Assembly (NCBI GenBank): GCA_963930645.1
Contig: OZ005651.1
Span: forward strand, 130,271,475 to 130,335,474
Length of the DNA: 64,000 bases
Direction of reading: 5' to 3'
Origin: Salticus scenicus
Lineage: Eukaryota > Arthropoda > Arachnida > Araneae > Salticidae
Positions 30,002-41,284 of the stretch are shown one piece after another. The translations under genes and the position numbers were made by a program. Each line of letters opens with the position of its first letter. Positions within the stretch are counted from its first letter, which is position 1. The notes under the pieces are model-generated. The model had not been told where the DNA came from, made no database searches, and worked only from the letters and a program-made list of their open reading frames with translations.

Positions 30002-30184
30002 CCCTGCCCTTCGCTAGAAGATGCTGTCGCAGACAAAAAAATTTGACGCCAGTGATAGTAACTTTTTTTTAATATATAGAGAAGAGAAACTACTATTTAT
30101 TTAAGTTTCTTTATCTGACGCGCTTATGGCTGTTGCGCCCCTAGACTCGCCTAATTGTAAAGCCGGCTCTGTATATTTATTTTA

Positions 30185-30622
30185 GGGTAAGGGCTCCAGT
30201 GATTAGTGATGACACTTTTAGAGCAATTTCTGATGTTTTTAATGTTTTAGTCATCAGAAACTATTTTTGGAAACCTTAATATATATGACACGAAAGACTT
30301 TCAGAACCCCATATATATTAAAATATATGCATTTGATAATTATTATTATTTTAAGATTTTTTATTTTACACCCACTCAATGTTCCAGTAATTGACACTGC
30401 CAGTTTTTTCTTTTACAGGTAATTAGGATCTTATGCTCCAGTATTTGACACTGCTAGTTTTTCATTTTACCAGTTATTGGCACCCTATGCTTCAGTGTTT
30501 GACATACAGTGTTAAAATTCTTATATGCAAAACATGTGCTTTTATTTTTTTTTTCTTATTTATTAATTATTTCGGGAAAGATGTCAATTACTGGAGCATA
30601 TCAATCACTGGAGCACATACCC
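30185..30622. mobile_element. MITE with TA target site
   Basis: GGGTAAGGGCTCCAGTGATT after TA at the left; the right end is the inverse of GGGTATGTGCTCCAGTGATT, then TA. The interior repeats the end motif: CCAGTAATTGACAC-like blocks near 30383, 30435 and 30490, and the inverse near 30585. A Tc1/mariner-type MITE by its TA sites. Confidence 0.65.
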
Positions 30623-30624
30623 TA

Positions 30625-31694
30625 TATGAAAAAATGATCAATGCTTGAAATAAAAATTCGTATATTTCAAACGAGTGTTGTAAAAGTGAAAATTTAATCT
30701 GTTATGGGAGCTGGCGCCATCTTTTGACAACATTGTCTATTTAAAGCATTTTTTAAAAATATAATACCACGGTTCGTACTTCATGCACAAAGAACGATAT
30801 ACTCACTTGGAGGCCCAGGGTACTCATGTTTAATGGGCCTCTCCTTCCCGTATTTTAATATTTATAATCTTATATTCTATTAATCTAGGCAGAGAAAATA
30901 TTTTTTAAGTAAATATATTTTCTGCACATTATTATATATTTTACCAAATGTTTAAATACATATTGTTTATCCTTAGATAACTGATAACTTCACATACTAC
31001 CATTTTATGACAGAACATCCTACTGTTCGAAAAAAGGGAATTTTTAAATTCACAATCCAACAGAAAATTTTACTTGAGTTACAGTAGCTTTTGCAGTTAC
31101 CCATGATTTTATTTCCCTCACTTTTTCAGAGCTTAGTTTAAATTTTCAAAAAAATTTATATTTTTTCAATAATGGAAAAGTTGTAACCAATGATTAAATG
31201 TCTGTAGTGGTTGTAAGCATATGTTTTAAGCGATTAAAAAAATAATCTTACATATTTTTTATGACATCTATTGTGATTGATTGCACAGTGAAACACTGCC
31301 TAACACGGATATCCAACATAATCACAATCCGTTTCATCCTTATTTTTAAATGATAAAATTTGCAGTTGCTGTACAAGAAAAGAAAAATATCCAAGTGCGG
31401 TTATGGAAATTTTTCATTTTAACTATTCTTGAAAATGAATGATGATGATGGCATTTCTTGGGGGCCTCTTCAGTGTGAGAGCCCGAATTCTCACCGTAAA
31501 TCAGGCACTGTTCGTACAGTCCTTATTTTTCGGCACCAGTGAAATTTTATAGCAATTTTTGTCACAAAATAAGCTTAAAAATTTAACTGTAATTTTACAT
31601 TCTGGTGGAAGAGTATATACAAAAGGGCGGGTCTGTACAAACCATGAATATGCTAAAGTCTAAAATGAAAGTCACAATTTGTTTTTCTCGTTTG
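30625..31694. other. Unassigned AT-rich DNA
   Basis: No gene or repeat recognised. Confidence 0.5.
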
Positions 31695-31705
31695 CATCTT
31701 TTGCG

Positions 31706-31797
31706 CTTAGAAAGATCCCCACGCAGGGCATTCCACCTATAGGCCTAGGACCCTAGCGTAGTCAATCGGTTTTAAATCCGACAACCAATCAACCAAC
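31706..31797 (+). mobile_element. 92-bp retroposon tail with 11-bp target duplication
   Basis: CATCTTTTGCG occurs directly before (31695-31705) and after (31798-31808). The insert ends in CAACCAATCAACCAAC, a tail style like the (CAAC)n end of the LINE at 37178-37721. Most likely a severely 5'-truncated LINE or SINE; too short to name. Confidence 0.65.
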
Positions 31798-31808
31798 CAT
31801 CTTTTGCG

Positions 31809-32840
31809 TATAATAAACGACCATATGAGCATAAAATGTGGATAGAATGTTCGTTATCAAGTCATTATCGATTTTTATATAAATTTAACTTAAACAATTA
31901 TTTTAGAACTGAAAATGTCTATAAAAATTTTAAAATAACCATCTCATCCAAATTTCATGTTGATATGTAAATTTTTTAAAGAAGTAGCTATTCGCGTACA
32001 AAATAAGAAAAGTGATTGCAGGAAGAAAATTCTTTTTTTTAATTGAACATTTCGAGGCATATTTATCTTCAGATGCCTGTAATACATATCCTTAACACAA
32101 ATTTTTATTTTTTTTCCGCCTAAAATTTTGTACATTTTTAATTTTTTTGAATGCTTTTACTTTGAAGAAAAATTATATCAGTTTAAAAATTATTACTTTT
32201 GTTTATTAAAGTTATATAAAATCAGATTATATATATATATATATATATGTATTTAAAAATTAGGCTTAATGAACATAAAATTTGGATAGAAGTTACATAA
32301 TTAAATTACTAATCAATTTTTTCTTTTTTAAATAAATTTAACATTTTTTAAATTGATATAAATTTTTATCAAAAGTAAGTCTTGGAAGAAATGAAAAATT
32401 TAAACAGTTTTAGAAAAAATTTGTTTAAAAGAGATTGTAAAAAGATAATTAAATAAGAAATTGTGTTAAAGATGCATTACAGATAGGTGAAACATGTCTC
32501 AACACCTGTCTTAAAATGTTAAATTGAAACCGTATTTTTCTCTCTGTATTAACTTTTATTTTTCTTCCATAATGGAGTGTTTGAAAAAAAAAAAAGTAAT
32601 TATTAATTTATAAACTATTAACGTCGCCAGAACAACGAAAATGTCAATAAATAATTTTATTAGGAACATCTCATCCATTTTCCATGTAAGTAATTTATGT
32701 AAAAAGGGTATTCGCATAAAAAAAAAAAAAGTGAATAAAGGAAAAAAATGTGGCATTAATTGAGAATTTGGAGGCATATTTTTAACATTGTTCACATTTG
32801 TATATTGTTCACATTTGTAATGCATCCTTAACATCATTCC
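31809..32840. other. Unassigned AT-rich DNA
   Basis: Contains a (TA)n tract near 32230. Nothing coding recognised. Confidence 0.5.
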
Positions 32841-32990
32841 CGTCTGTCCAACCGTTCGGAGTCTTCCGTGTTTTTTTTCCGAAACATGCATGAATACGAC
32901 GCAATACTAAATCACCGTCGGTCCAACCGATCGGAGTCTTCCGTGGTTTTTTTCCGTAACATGCATGAATACAACGCAATACTAAATTAA
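32841..32990 (+). repeat. 75-bp tandem duplication
   Basis: CGTCTGTCCAACCGTTCGGA at 32841 and CGTCGGTCCAACCGATCGGA at 32916 begin two copies of a 75-bp unit that stay similar through CATGCATGAATAC and GCAATACTAAA. Confidence 0.8.
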
Positions 32991-33249
32991 ATAATCTGGT
33001 GTGTCACTCACGCGACTTTCTCTTACCCTGAAATTTAATGCTATAAATACAGGTTGGAGATTAAGAGGTAAGATACGATGTTATGTAAACCTATGTTAAA
33101 CAATTCAAATTAGGCTTCATAAGAATTTTATATGATAATTAATTCTGCGTGAGGGGGGCTACCGCCCCCCAACCCCCGTTTCATTAATGCACCTAGATTT
33201 ATATAGAATTTAATTCGGTTATTAAAAAATAATTCTGTTTTTAAAAAAT

Positions 33250-33640
33250 AATTTATTAAAATTATTATTTAAAAAAATTATCTTTTATGATAATGCAGCC
33301 GATTTCCATATTAGAGAAGTAGTATAACACTAAATATCCAGAAAAAAGTCCATTTTATTCTCAATAATAATAATAATAATAAAAAAAGGGTTTTTTTTTT
33401 TTTTTTTTTTTCGTTAAAAGTAAAAAAAAAATCGATAACTTTGTTTTAAATTATCGCAGATCGATGGTTCAACCATTCGTTTTAAAGGTATTGGCGAGCT
33501 CTTTTGAAAGATACCCATCATGAAAATTTACTCCCCTCGAGGGGGGACTTCCCCCCCAGGGGGGGAGGTGAGGCTCCTACATACACAAAAAAATTTTCCC
33601 AGTTGACTATCTCTATTACAAAAAATATATATTCGTTTCA
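33250..33640 (+). repeat. Dispersed repeat, copy 2
   Basis: Second copy of the repeat at 21820-22180, same orientation. G/C-run hairpins flank it (GGGGGGCTACCGCCCCCC near 33155 and CCCCTCGAGGGGGG near 33534). Confidence 0.65.
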
Positions 33641-33699
33641 TTTGGTTTAGTGCAGTCTATAGACGTTAAACTCTACTTACCTGCAATTTCCCCCATAGA

Positions 33700-34010
33700 C
33701 GTAATGTATTAGAATTCTCTTGATTGTCCCTGTACACGAACCATTTGCTTGATCTTAACGAAAAGCTAACTGTGGCATCTATATATGATACACATTTAGA
33801 ATACCAAGTTTGGAGTGTCTGCTACTATTTGTTCTTGAGATATGCTGATAACAGACAGACACACAAACATACACACAGACCATTTGCTAAAAACATGATT
33901 TTCGTATTCAAGAGACCTCAAAACGTGTAAATATAACAAAATATCGCGTTCGAAAATTTGACCCTAAAATAATACTTGCTCTACCTTATGGGTAAGAGAA
34001 AGTAAAAACT
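33700..34010 (+). repeat. Probable dispersed arthropod repeat
   Basis: Contains GACAGACACACAAACATACAC, then a TTCGTATTCAAGAGACCTC-AAAACGTG block and a GTAAGAGAAAGTAAAAAC end. I remember repeats of this layout as common in arachnid genomes, but there is only one copy here. No convincing protein. Confidence 0.3.
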
Positions 34011-34084
34011 AGTATACACAGGGGTCAAAGCAATCAAATAGGAAAATATAGGAATTTTTTCATGCAAATATAAGAACATAATTT

Positions 34085-34365
34085 TGTAGCGCGCCTATGC
34101 TACGAAACCTCAGCGCCCCCTAGCGACCCGTTTGGCTGAGAGACCCAAAGAGAGAACATTCTGATTCCAGCAGTTTCCAGAGAAGGAAGTGCATGCAACG
34201 TGTTGGGTGTGGGACTCTATATTACCATTATTTCATCAAATCCCCTTTAACTTACCCCTGTAAATAGTTCAATTTATGTGTTGTATATTTAGTGTGTAAC
34301 TTTAAATGTAAATAATAAATAATGTTACCCTAAATTAGCTTCATTTTTGAGTTCCGCACCTTACA
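34085..34365 (+). mobile_element. Solo LTR
   Basis: Starts TGTAGCGCGCCTATGC and ends TTCCGCACCTTACA (TG...CA), with ATTT directly outside each end (34081-34084 and 34366-34369). An AATAAA lies about 55 bp before the end. A 281-bp unit with LTR-type ends, a 4-bp duplication and no internal domain is best read as a solo LTR, probably Ty3/gypsy-like. Confidence 0.7.
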
Positions 34366-34512
34366 ATTTCACAAAAAATTTGAGAGATTCAGTAAAAACG
34401 AACTTTCTCTCACACTGTTTTGTAATCTCGCAATGATTAAATGACTTTGTAAACAAAACACCTTTTTTAATATTATCTAATTTAACAGATAAAATAAATT
34501 AACATATCTATT

Positions 34513-34632
34513 ACTTACTAAAATACTAAAAAATTGACCTAACTGCTTCAGATGTTGGCCATAGCTGCTTTCGGTGGGGACCCCCGCCACCTAAAGAAGT
34601 TAGGTCTACCTTTTTAGTATTTTAATATGTAA
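34513..34632. repeat. Short inverted repeat
   Basis: TAAAATACTAAAAAATTGAC then CTAACT on the left; the right side is a close inverse ending TTTTTAGTATTTTA, with a GTGGGGACCCCCGCCAC hairpin between. Could be a small MITE; no target duplication seen. Confidence 0.5.
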
Positions 34633-34639
34633 TGTGCTT

Positions 34640-35904
34640 CGATTTTATATTTTAAGTAAAATTAGATTTATTACTGCTTAGTTTTACGTATTTAAAATAC
34701 AACGTATTTTCAAATTTATTATCTCTCGCTTGTTTGGCTTTCATACCAGTTTATATCATTTAACGTAAGTTCACATAACATTTTTTAAATAATGACACCT
34801 TTTTTACCACATAATGGTTAAAAAGTCAAAAAAAAAAAAAAAAAAATATCCTAATTCTTCAAGTTAACGACATATAATTGGTTGAATACGTTTTGAGGTT
34901 GCTGTCAGCGCCTATTTAGCAAGGCAAAAAATATCAATCTTTTTATTTATTTATTCATTTTTTTCTTTGTTCACTTTGGTTAATATGCACAAAAAGGAAA
35001 ATAAAATTCAAAATTTGAACGAAATTAACAAATTTTGAAAAATATGAACCTTTTTAATTGTACAGCATATTAAACATCAGAACATAAAATTTTTCCTCAA
35101 GTTGTTGCACTAAAAATATTTAATTAAAATAATAATAATATTAACCTGGCGAGATTCAATGAAAGCATCCACTCCTGTGCAATCATGACTAAAATAATAC
35201 CTGTTTGGCGATCTTTCAGTCATGTTTACAGGGCAAAAATGAAAAGTTCCATGATTTTTGGGTGTTTTTACAAAATTCCCTGATATTTCCAGATTGATAA
35301 ATTACCTTGATTTTTCCATGATTTCCCTGATTGTCGCCACTCTGTTTTATGAATTGTGCCCAATAAAAATAAAATAAATAAATAAATATAATATTAAGTG
35401 AAAATATTAAAATGGTAATGGAACTATGAATTCTTTTAATAATTATATGAAAAAATTTTTTGTTTCAAATGATATTTGTTAAGCTCTAAGTAACAACAAG
35501 TTTAGATTAAGATATATTATTTTTATTTCAAATCACCTTTTTATTTTATTTGTGTGAAGTATGAAGCCATGGGTAAAAATTTTCTTTATTTTTCGTCATA
35601 TTTCCTGTTAAATTATCCTTTTTAAAACTTCTTTTATACATTCCATGCCATAGGTGAGGTTTTATTTATCAATAAATTGTTGTAGCTACATAGGCAAAGT
35701 CTCAAGTCCTGAAGATCATACTAAAATTGTCTGTAAAACGAGGTCTGTTTTTATTATAAAAATACTATATTGAATGAAATATTGGTAATGAATGACTACA
35801 TGCATTGTTTTTATGGGAATATTTATATTTTTTAAATTTTAGAAAAATGGTTGAGAATGTAAGTGGATATTATGTATTTATATATATATACACACACACA
35901 CACA

Positions 35905-35942
<38 letters not shown>

Positions 35943-36325
35943 CCAACCCTAAAATATTGAACATCATGATCAAATAATTTAAATATTGCAAAACTTTGGA
36001 AGCCTTGGTATTTTTCAAAAATAAAACAATCTGATACTGCAAAAACTTTGTTTCATTTTTGAAAGATACCAAGATTTCTCAATCTGATTGTTTTAAAACT
36101 TTATTTTTTGTATTTTTAAAATTAAACATTAATAAATTTAATGTATGATTAAAGTTTTCATTATCTTGTTATTTTCTTAAAATTATAATGTGTGCAATAT
36201 TATTTATATCTGACAAATTATACAACATATGATTTCCAATCACATTAGCAGAATGAATGTCAAGAAGAAAAAGAATTATTTTCACTATGAATTGTATTTT
36301 GGAAAGATACGACAATTTAAATAAT
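34640..36325. other. Unassigned AT-rich DNA
   Basis: Contains (TA)n(CA)n poly-A at about 35878-35939 and a weak inverted repeat near 35990-36105. No gene recognised. Confidence 0.5.
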
Positions 36326-37177
36326 AGTCCAGGCAACGAAGGCCAAAATTTCACGAATAGAAAAAAAAAAAAAAAAAAAAAAATCGTGTAGTTTTGAAAT
36401 TTTGCATACTCATAGCCGAGAGGGTCCTGAACAACATACTAAAAGTCCCTGCCCGTGGTGGGTGAGCGGGGGGCATTTAAGGGGGGCACTTTTCAGTTTT
36501 TATTAAATATCTTAAAAACTATCACATTTAGAGAACAAATGTCAATTACAAAATTAATCTGCGTAAAATTTCCTACAAAAATGTACATTACATTTTGTTT
36601 GTATGATCAACAGTTTAGAAGATATAGGGGGATGAAATAACACATTTTCTTGAAAAATTCTTTTTTGCAATAGTAAAATCAACTGAAGTGTGCAATTAGA
36701 AGGGTTCTTGTCAAATATTTTCTAATGAACAAAACAAATATATACATAGGGAATATGCAAGGATAATACAGCATGTTTTGTAAGTTTTAAGGCTAGTAGG
36801 TGCAAGTGGCGGTTTGAGTAAAAATCCAGATAACGAAGACCCAAAACCGATCAACATTAAAAAAAAAAATTGTGTAGTTTTGAAATTTTGCATACTCATA
36901 GCCAAGAGGGTCCTGAACAACATACTAAAAGTCCCCGCCCGTGGTGGGTGAGCGGGGGGCAGGGGCATTTAAGGGGGGCACTTTTAAGTTTTATTAAATA
37001 TCTTAAAAACTATCGCATTTAGAGAAAAAATGTCAATTACAAAATTAATCTGCGTAAAATTTCCTACAAAAATGTGTCGTACATTTTGTTTGTATATTTT
37101 AGAAGATATAGGGGAACGAAATAACACATTTTCTTGAAAAATTCTTTTTTGCAATAGTAAAATCAACTAAAGTGTGT

Positions 37178-37378
37178 TCCCCTAAGCCTTCATGTCCTAA
37201 ATGCCATTATAGCTCACTCACTATTCGCCATATTTTAACTGACTGTCCCTGCTTACGTCATCTATACAGGCAGTACTTCAACTCATCATCACCAAATCTG
37301 ACAACCCTTTTAGGTGTTAATCCTCATTACAATTTGACTAACTTTTTAAAAGAGGCTGGATTTTACTACAATATTTGA
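37178..37378 (+). pseudogene. LINE ORF2 C-terminal cysteine/histidine motif
   Basis: Reads CPKCHYSSLTIRHILTDCP then LRHLYRQYF and FLKEAGFYYNI before the stop. The C-x2-C---H----C arrangement with LT--HIL-DCP is the hallmark C-terminal motif of jockey/I-like LINE ORF2 proteins. RT and endonuclease are absent through 5' truncation. The upstream Met at 37172 lies in the target sequence and is not the gene's own start. Confidence 0.8.
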
Positions 37379-37721
37379 TTTTATTTTTCTTACTGTTTAT
37401 CTCTTTACTTCTGTTTTTTACTATATATACACTGTTCATAACTTTTTATATTGTTTTTATTGTATACACTGTTCATAACTCTTTGTATTGTTTGTTTTTT
37501 ATACACTCTTTACTCTGTTCTGTACTATTTTTGTACTTTTGTCATCTTTTATGTGTTAACCTTGTCTTATTTTACTATTTTTTTCTCATATGACCATCTG
37601 GATGGGTAAACCCATCCAGAAACTACTTTTTTAGTCTTTGTTTTTCATTCACCACAGTTTGGCGCAGCATGTCCCATTGTGGACCTTGCGCCAATAAAAG
37701 TCAACCAACCAACCAACCAAC
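37178..37721 (+). mobile_element. LINE 3' end with (CAAC)n tail and 14-bp target duplication
   Basis: CAACTAAAGTGTGT lies before (37164-37177) and after (37722-37735) the insert. It starts within the ORF2 C-terminus and ends in a short CAACCAACC repeat. Strongly 5'-truncated target-primed insertion into the second repeat unit of the palindrome. Confidence 0.85.
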
Positions 37722-39480
37722 CAACTAAAGTGTGTAATTAAATGGGTTCTGGTCAAATATTTTCTAATGTACAAAACAAATGTATGCATAGGGAAAGATG
37801 TAAGGATAATACAGCATTTTTTGTACATTTTAAATAATTTTAACGTTAGTAGGCGCAAGTGGTGGTTTAGGTTAAAATCCAGATAACGAAGACTCAAAAC
37901 CGATCAACATAAAAAAAAAAATCTTGTAGCTTTGAAATTGAGCACAGTTATAAAGTTAAGTGTCCCGAACAACATACTAAAAGTCCCCAACCATGGGGGG
38001 TGAGCGGGGGGGAGGGGGGCATTTAAAGGGGGGCACATTTCAGCTTTTATTACGTATATTGAAAACTATCGCATTTAGAGAAAAAAATTCAATTACAAAA
38101 TTAATGTACGTAAAATTTCCTACAAAAAAGATATCCGTAAGATACAAAGCAACCTTTATATTTTCTTAACTATTGATCATACTAACAAATGTAATAGGCA
38201 TTTTCATGGGAAATTTTACATAGTTTAATTTTGTAATTGACATTTTTTCTCTAAATGCGATGGTTTTCAATGTACGTAATAAAAGCTGAAATGTGCCCCC
38301 TTTAAATGCCCCCCTGCCGCCCGCTCACCCCCCATGGTTGGGGACTTTTAGTATGTTGTTCGGGACACTTAACTTTATAACTGTGCTCAAATTCTAAGCT
38401 ACACGATTTTTTTTTTTTTTTTTTTTTTTTTAAATGTTGATCAGTTTTGGGTCTTCGTTATCTGGATTTTTATCTAAACCACCACTTGCGCCTACTAACC
38501 TTAAAATTATTTAAAATGTACAAAACATGCTGTATTATCCTTACATATTCCCTATGCATATATTTGTTTTGTACATTAGAAAATGTTTGACCAGAACTCA
38601 TTTAATTACACACTTTAGTTGATTTTACTATTGCAAAAAAGAATTTTTCAAGAAAATGTGTTATTTCGTTCCCCTATATCTTCTAAAATATTGATCATAC
38701 AAGCAAAATGCACCATACATTTTTGTAGGAATTTTTACGTAGATTAATTTTGTAATTGACATTTTTTTTCTAAATGCGATAGTTTTTAAGATATTTAATA
38801 AAAACTGAAAAGTGCCCCCCTTAAACGCCCCCTGTCCCCTTAAGTGCCCCCCTGCCCCCCGCTCACCCACCGTGGGCGGGGACTTTTAGTATGGTTGTTC
38901 AGGACCCTCTCAGCTATGAGCATGCAAAATTTCAAAACTACACGATTTTTTTTTAATGTTGATCTGTTTTGGGTCTTCATTATCTGGATTTTTACCCAAA
39001 CCTCCACTTGCGCCTACTAGCCTTAAAACTACTTAAAACTTACAAAACATGCTGTATTATCCTTGCATATTCCCTTTGTATATATTTGTTTTGTACATTA
39101 GAAAATATTTGACAAGAACCCTTTTAATTGCACACTTCAGTTGATTTTACTATTGCAAAAAAGAATTTTTCAAGATAATGTGTTATTTCATCCCCCTATA
39201 TCTTCTAAACTATTGATCATACAAACAAAATGTAACATACATTTTTATAGAAAATTTTACGTAGATGAATTTTGTATTTGACATTTTTTCTCTAAATGTG
39301 ATAGTTTTTAAGATATTTAATAAAAACTTAAAAGTGCCCCCCTTAAATGCCCCTGCCCCCCGCTCACCCACCACGGGCTGGGACTTTTAGTATGTTGTTC
39401 AGGACCCTCTCAGCTAGGAGTATGCAAAATTTCAAAACTACACGAATTTTTTTTTCTATTTTTCCTATTTTGACTGGACT

Positions 39481-39640
39481 ATAATAAGTTGCCCAGCAGG
39501 AAAAGCAGAAAACAAGTAAGAAGAAATTAAAATAAAACAGTAAATTATAAAATGTAAGGAATAATAAAATATAGGACAATTTTCATGATTTTTAAAAATG
39601 AGAAATTTTGATTCCAGGTCATAAATTCTTCGAGAATTTC
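39481..39640. other. Short unassigned spacer
   Basis: Between the palindrome and the Tc1-like remnant. No feature seen. Confidence 0.4.
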
Positions 39641-40712
39641 ACTCCATTTACTCAGACACACAGTAACTATGCCTCGCATACAGGTGCGCAAATAATATGC
39701 GCTGATGACAGAGTTTGAGAGAGGTGTGTAGCTCAAAAAAGCTAGTTGATTTAATCTGCGAATTGTTTAACAATTGCATAGGAGCGATGCCACTATTAGA
39801 TGATATTGACAGGAATGGTTGAACCATGACTGAACACAGCGTCAAGAAGGAAGCGGTCGGCCTAGAGAGAGGACAGGACGTGAGAACCGATCAATCGTCA
39901 GAGCGGTACTCAAAGCCCCAATTTTATCATTATCATCGATCCTACGGGCAACTGGTACTTCAGTGACTTCAAAGACCATTAATAGGCGACTCAGAGAAAT
40001 GGGGTTGAGCTCACGGAGCCCCTTGTGCGGACTACTATTAAATTTTGTGTACCGACAAGCACGTTTGCAGTGATATCAGGATCGTTCGAACTGGAATGTC
40101 ACTAAATGGAGTAGAATTGTCTTCAGTAATGAGTACTACCCCGATTTTAGCCCCAATGACCAGCGAAGACGCGTCTGGAGACGCCCTGAAAAGAGGGGGG
40201 ATTCCAACCCAACTGTTGCCAGCTATACGGCCCGACAACCAGGAGTGATTGTCTAGAATGTCATTTCATTTCATAGCAGAACCACTGTGGTTGTCATCCA
40301 TGGCATCTTCGCAGCACAGCGGTATGCCGACGAAATTCTATATCCCGTTGTGTTTCCCTTCATATCACGCAATCTTGATCGTTTATTTCAGCATGATAAT
40401 GCCCGTCCGCGCACAGAGATAGTTTCTACTGCTTGTTTTCCTGCTTGCCTAACATTATTTTGGCCAGTAAAGTCGTCGGATCTCTCTTCTACTGAGGACG
40501 TTTGGAGCATCATGAAAAGGGTCCTAGAACCAGCTCGGGATTTTGCCAATCTAACGCACCAATTGAACAGAATTTTGCATGATATCTTGCAGGAGCATAT
40601 CTGCCAAATCTATAAATTGATTCCAAGCCTAATAACTGCTTACATAAGGCTCAGAAGTGGACCAATGCGTTATTTACTTGTTGACTTTTGTGAAGGCGTT
40701 TCTCTTGATTAA
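39640..40712 (+). pseudogene. Tc1-like transposase, broken
   Basis: From MPRIQVR (about 39669) through TEFERG, RERTGRENRSIVRAVLKAP, NRRLREMGLSSRSPL, NWNVTKWSRIVFSNESV (the W---VVFSDES block, with N for the catalytic D) to an open C-terminal frame (40287-40712) with TDE-like AQRYADEILYPVV, LFQHDNARPRT (second catalytic Asp) and SSDLSSTEDVWSIMKR (the SPDLSPIEHVWD block; the usual E is T-E shifted). At least three frame changes and stops. Terminal repeats were not identified; a CGCGTCGAT-T-run near 40815 may be the right end. Confidence 0.8.
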
Positions 40713-40928
40713 ACCATTCAAATTTTCTAAAAATGTAATCATTTGTTTTTCTTCGCATGTACATCACATCTGCCAATTTTCGTCTCATTTGGATAACTCC
40801 TTCTTGGCGCGTCGATTTTTTTTTTTTTGTTATAGAGTATATATAGGAAATATAGGAACACTTTGAGCCTTGTATACAATCAATATTTAAACTTAAAAAC
40901 TTTTTCACACACCATAAAATTAATGAAA

Positions 40929-40982
40929 GCAACAACGGTTTCGAAAGGACGTAGCCTTTTTTTTTTTTTTTTTTTCAGTTGC
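40929..40982 (-). ncRNA. Hammerhead-like motif with poly-A-expanded core, PLE lineage D
   Basis: On the minus strand: GCAA (stem I), CTGAA followed by a long A-run, AAAGG-CTACGT-CCTTT (stem II), C, GAAA, CCGTTG, TT, GC (stem I partner TTGC). It has the hammerhead order but the CUGANGA core has become CTGAA plus an A-run, so it is presumably inactive. Confidence 0.35.
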
Positions 40983-41284
40983 AAAACGCGTGTTACTACC
41001 TTGGAGGCAAAAGCAAGACTGAAAGCAGGGCAAAACCCAAAGGGGTAGGAACAACACAACTAACCGATAGGAAGCAGCACGCAAAATCAATCAGAGAGAA
41101 ACAAAACCAAGAAACAGGATACAAGAGAAACAAACACAAAAAATGGAGGGAAGGGATTTTTAAATAATTTAATTTATTTATATATTTTTATTTTTAATAA
41201 TTTATTTATTTAATTTAAATTTATTTATTTTAATATATTTATTTCATTTTATTTATTTTTTTATTTTTAACAAAACGAAGGAAA

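Larger units (their letters stand above)
36326..39480. mobile_element. 3.15-kb palindrome built from ~500-bp repeats
   Basis: AGTCCAG at 36326 and CTGGACT at 39480, flanked by ATAAT on both sides. The left arm has three direct copies of a unit that starts with a (A)nTCGTGTAG-type block (about 36383, 36868 and 37920; spacing about 485 and, without the LINE insert, about 505). The right arm has three inverted copies (landmarks about 38399, 38939, 39439). The centre is near 38160. Each unit has GTGGTGGGTGAGCGGGGGG, a GGGGGGCACTTTT block, and TAATACAGCAT. No ORF. Family unknown; the ends and short duplication suggest a DNA transposon. Confidence 0.75.

Noticed and set aside
33724..33930. 68-residue ORF with GDN-QTHKHTHRP and FKRPQNV
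   Set aside because: Lies in a probable dispersed repeat with CA/GA microsatellite sequence; no family I can support.
40045..40248. ORFs on both strands inside the Tc1-like remnant
   Set aside because: Shadows of the transposase reading, which lies in other frames.
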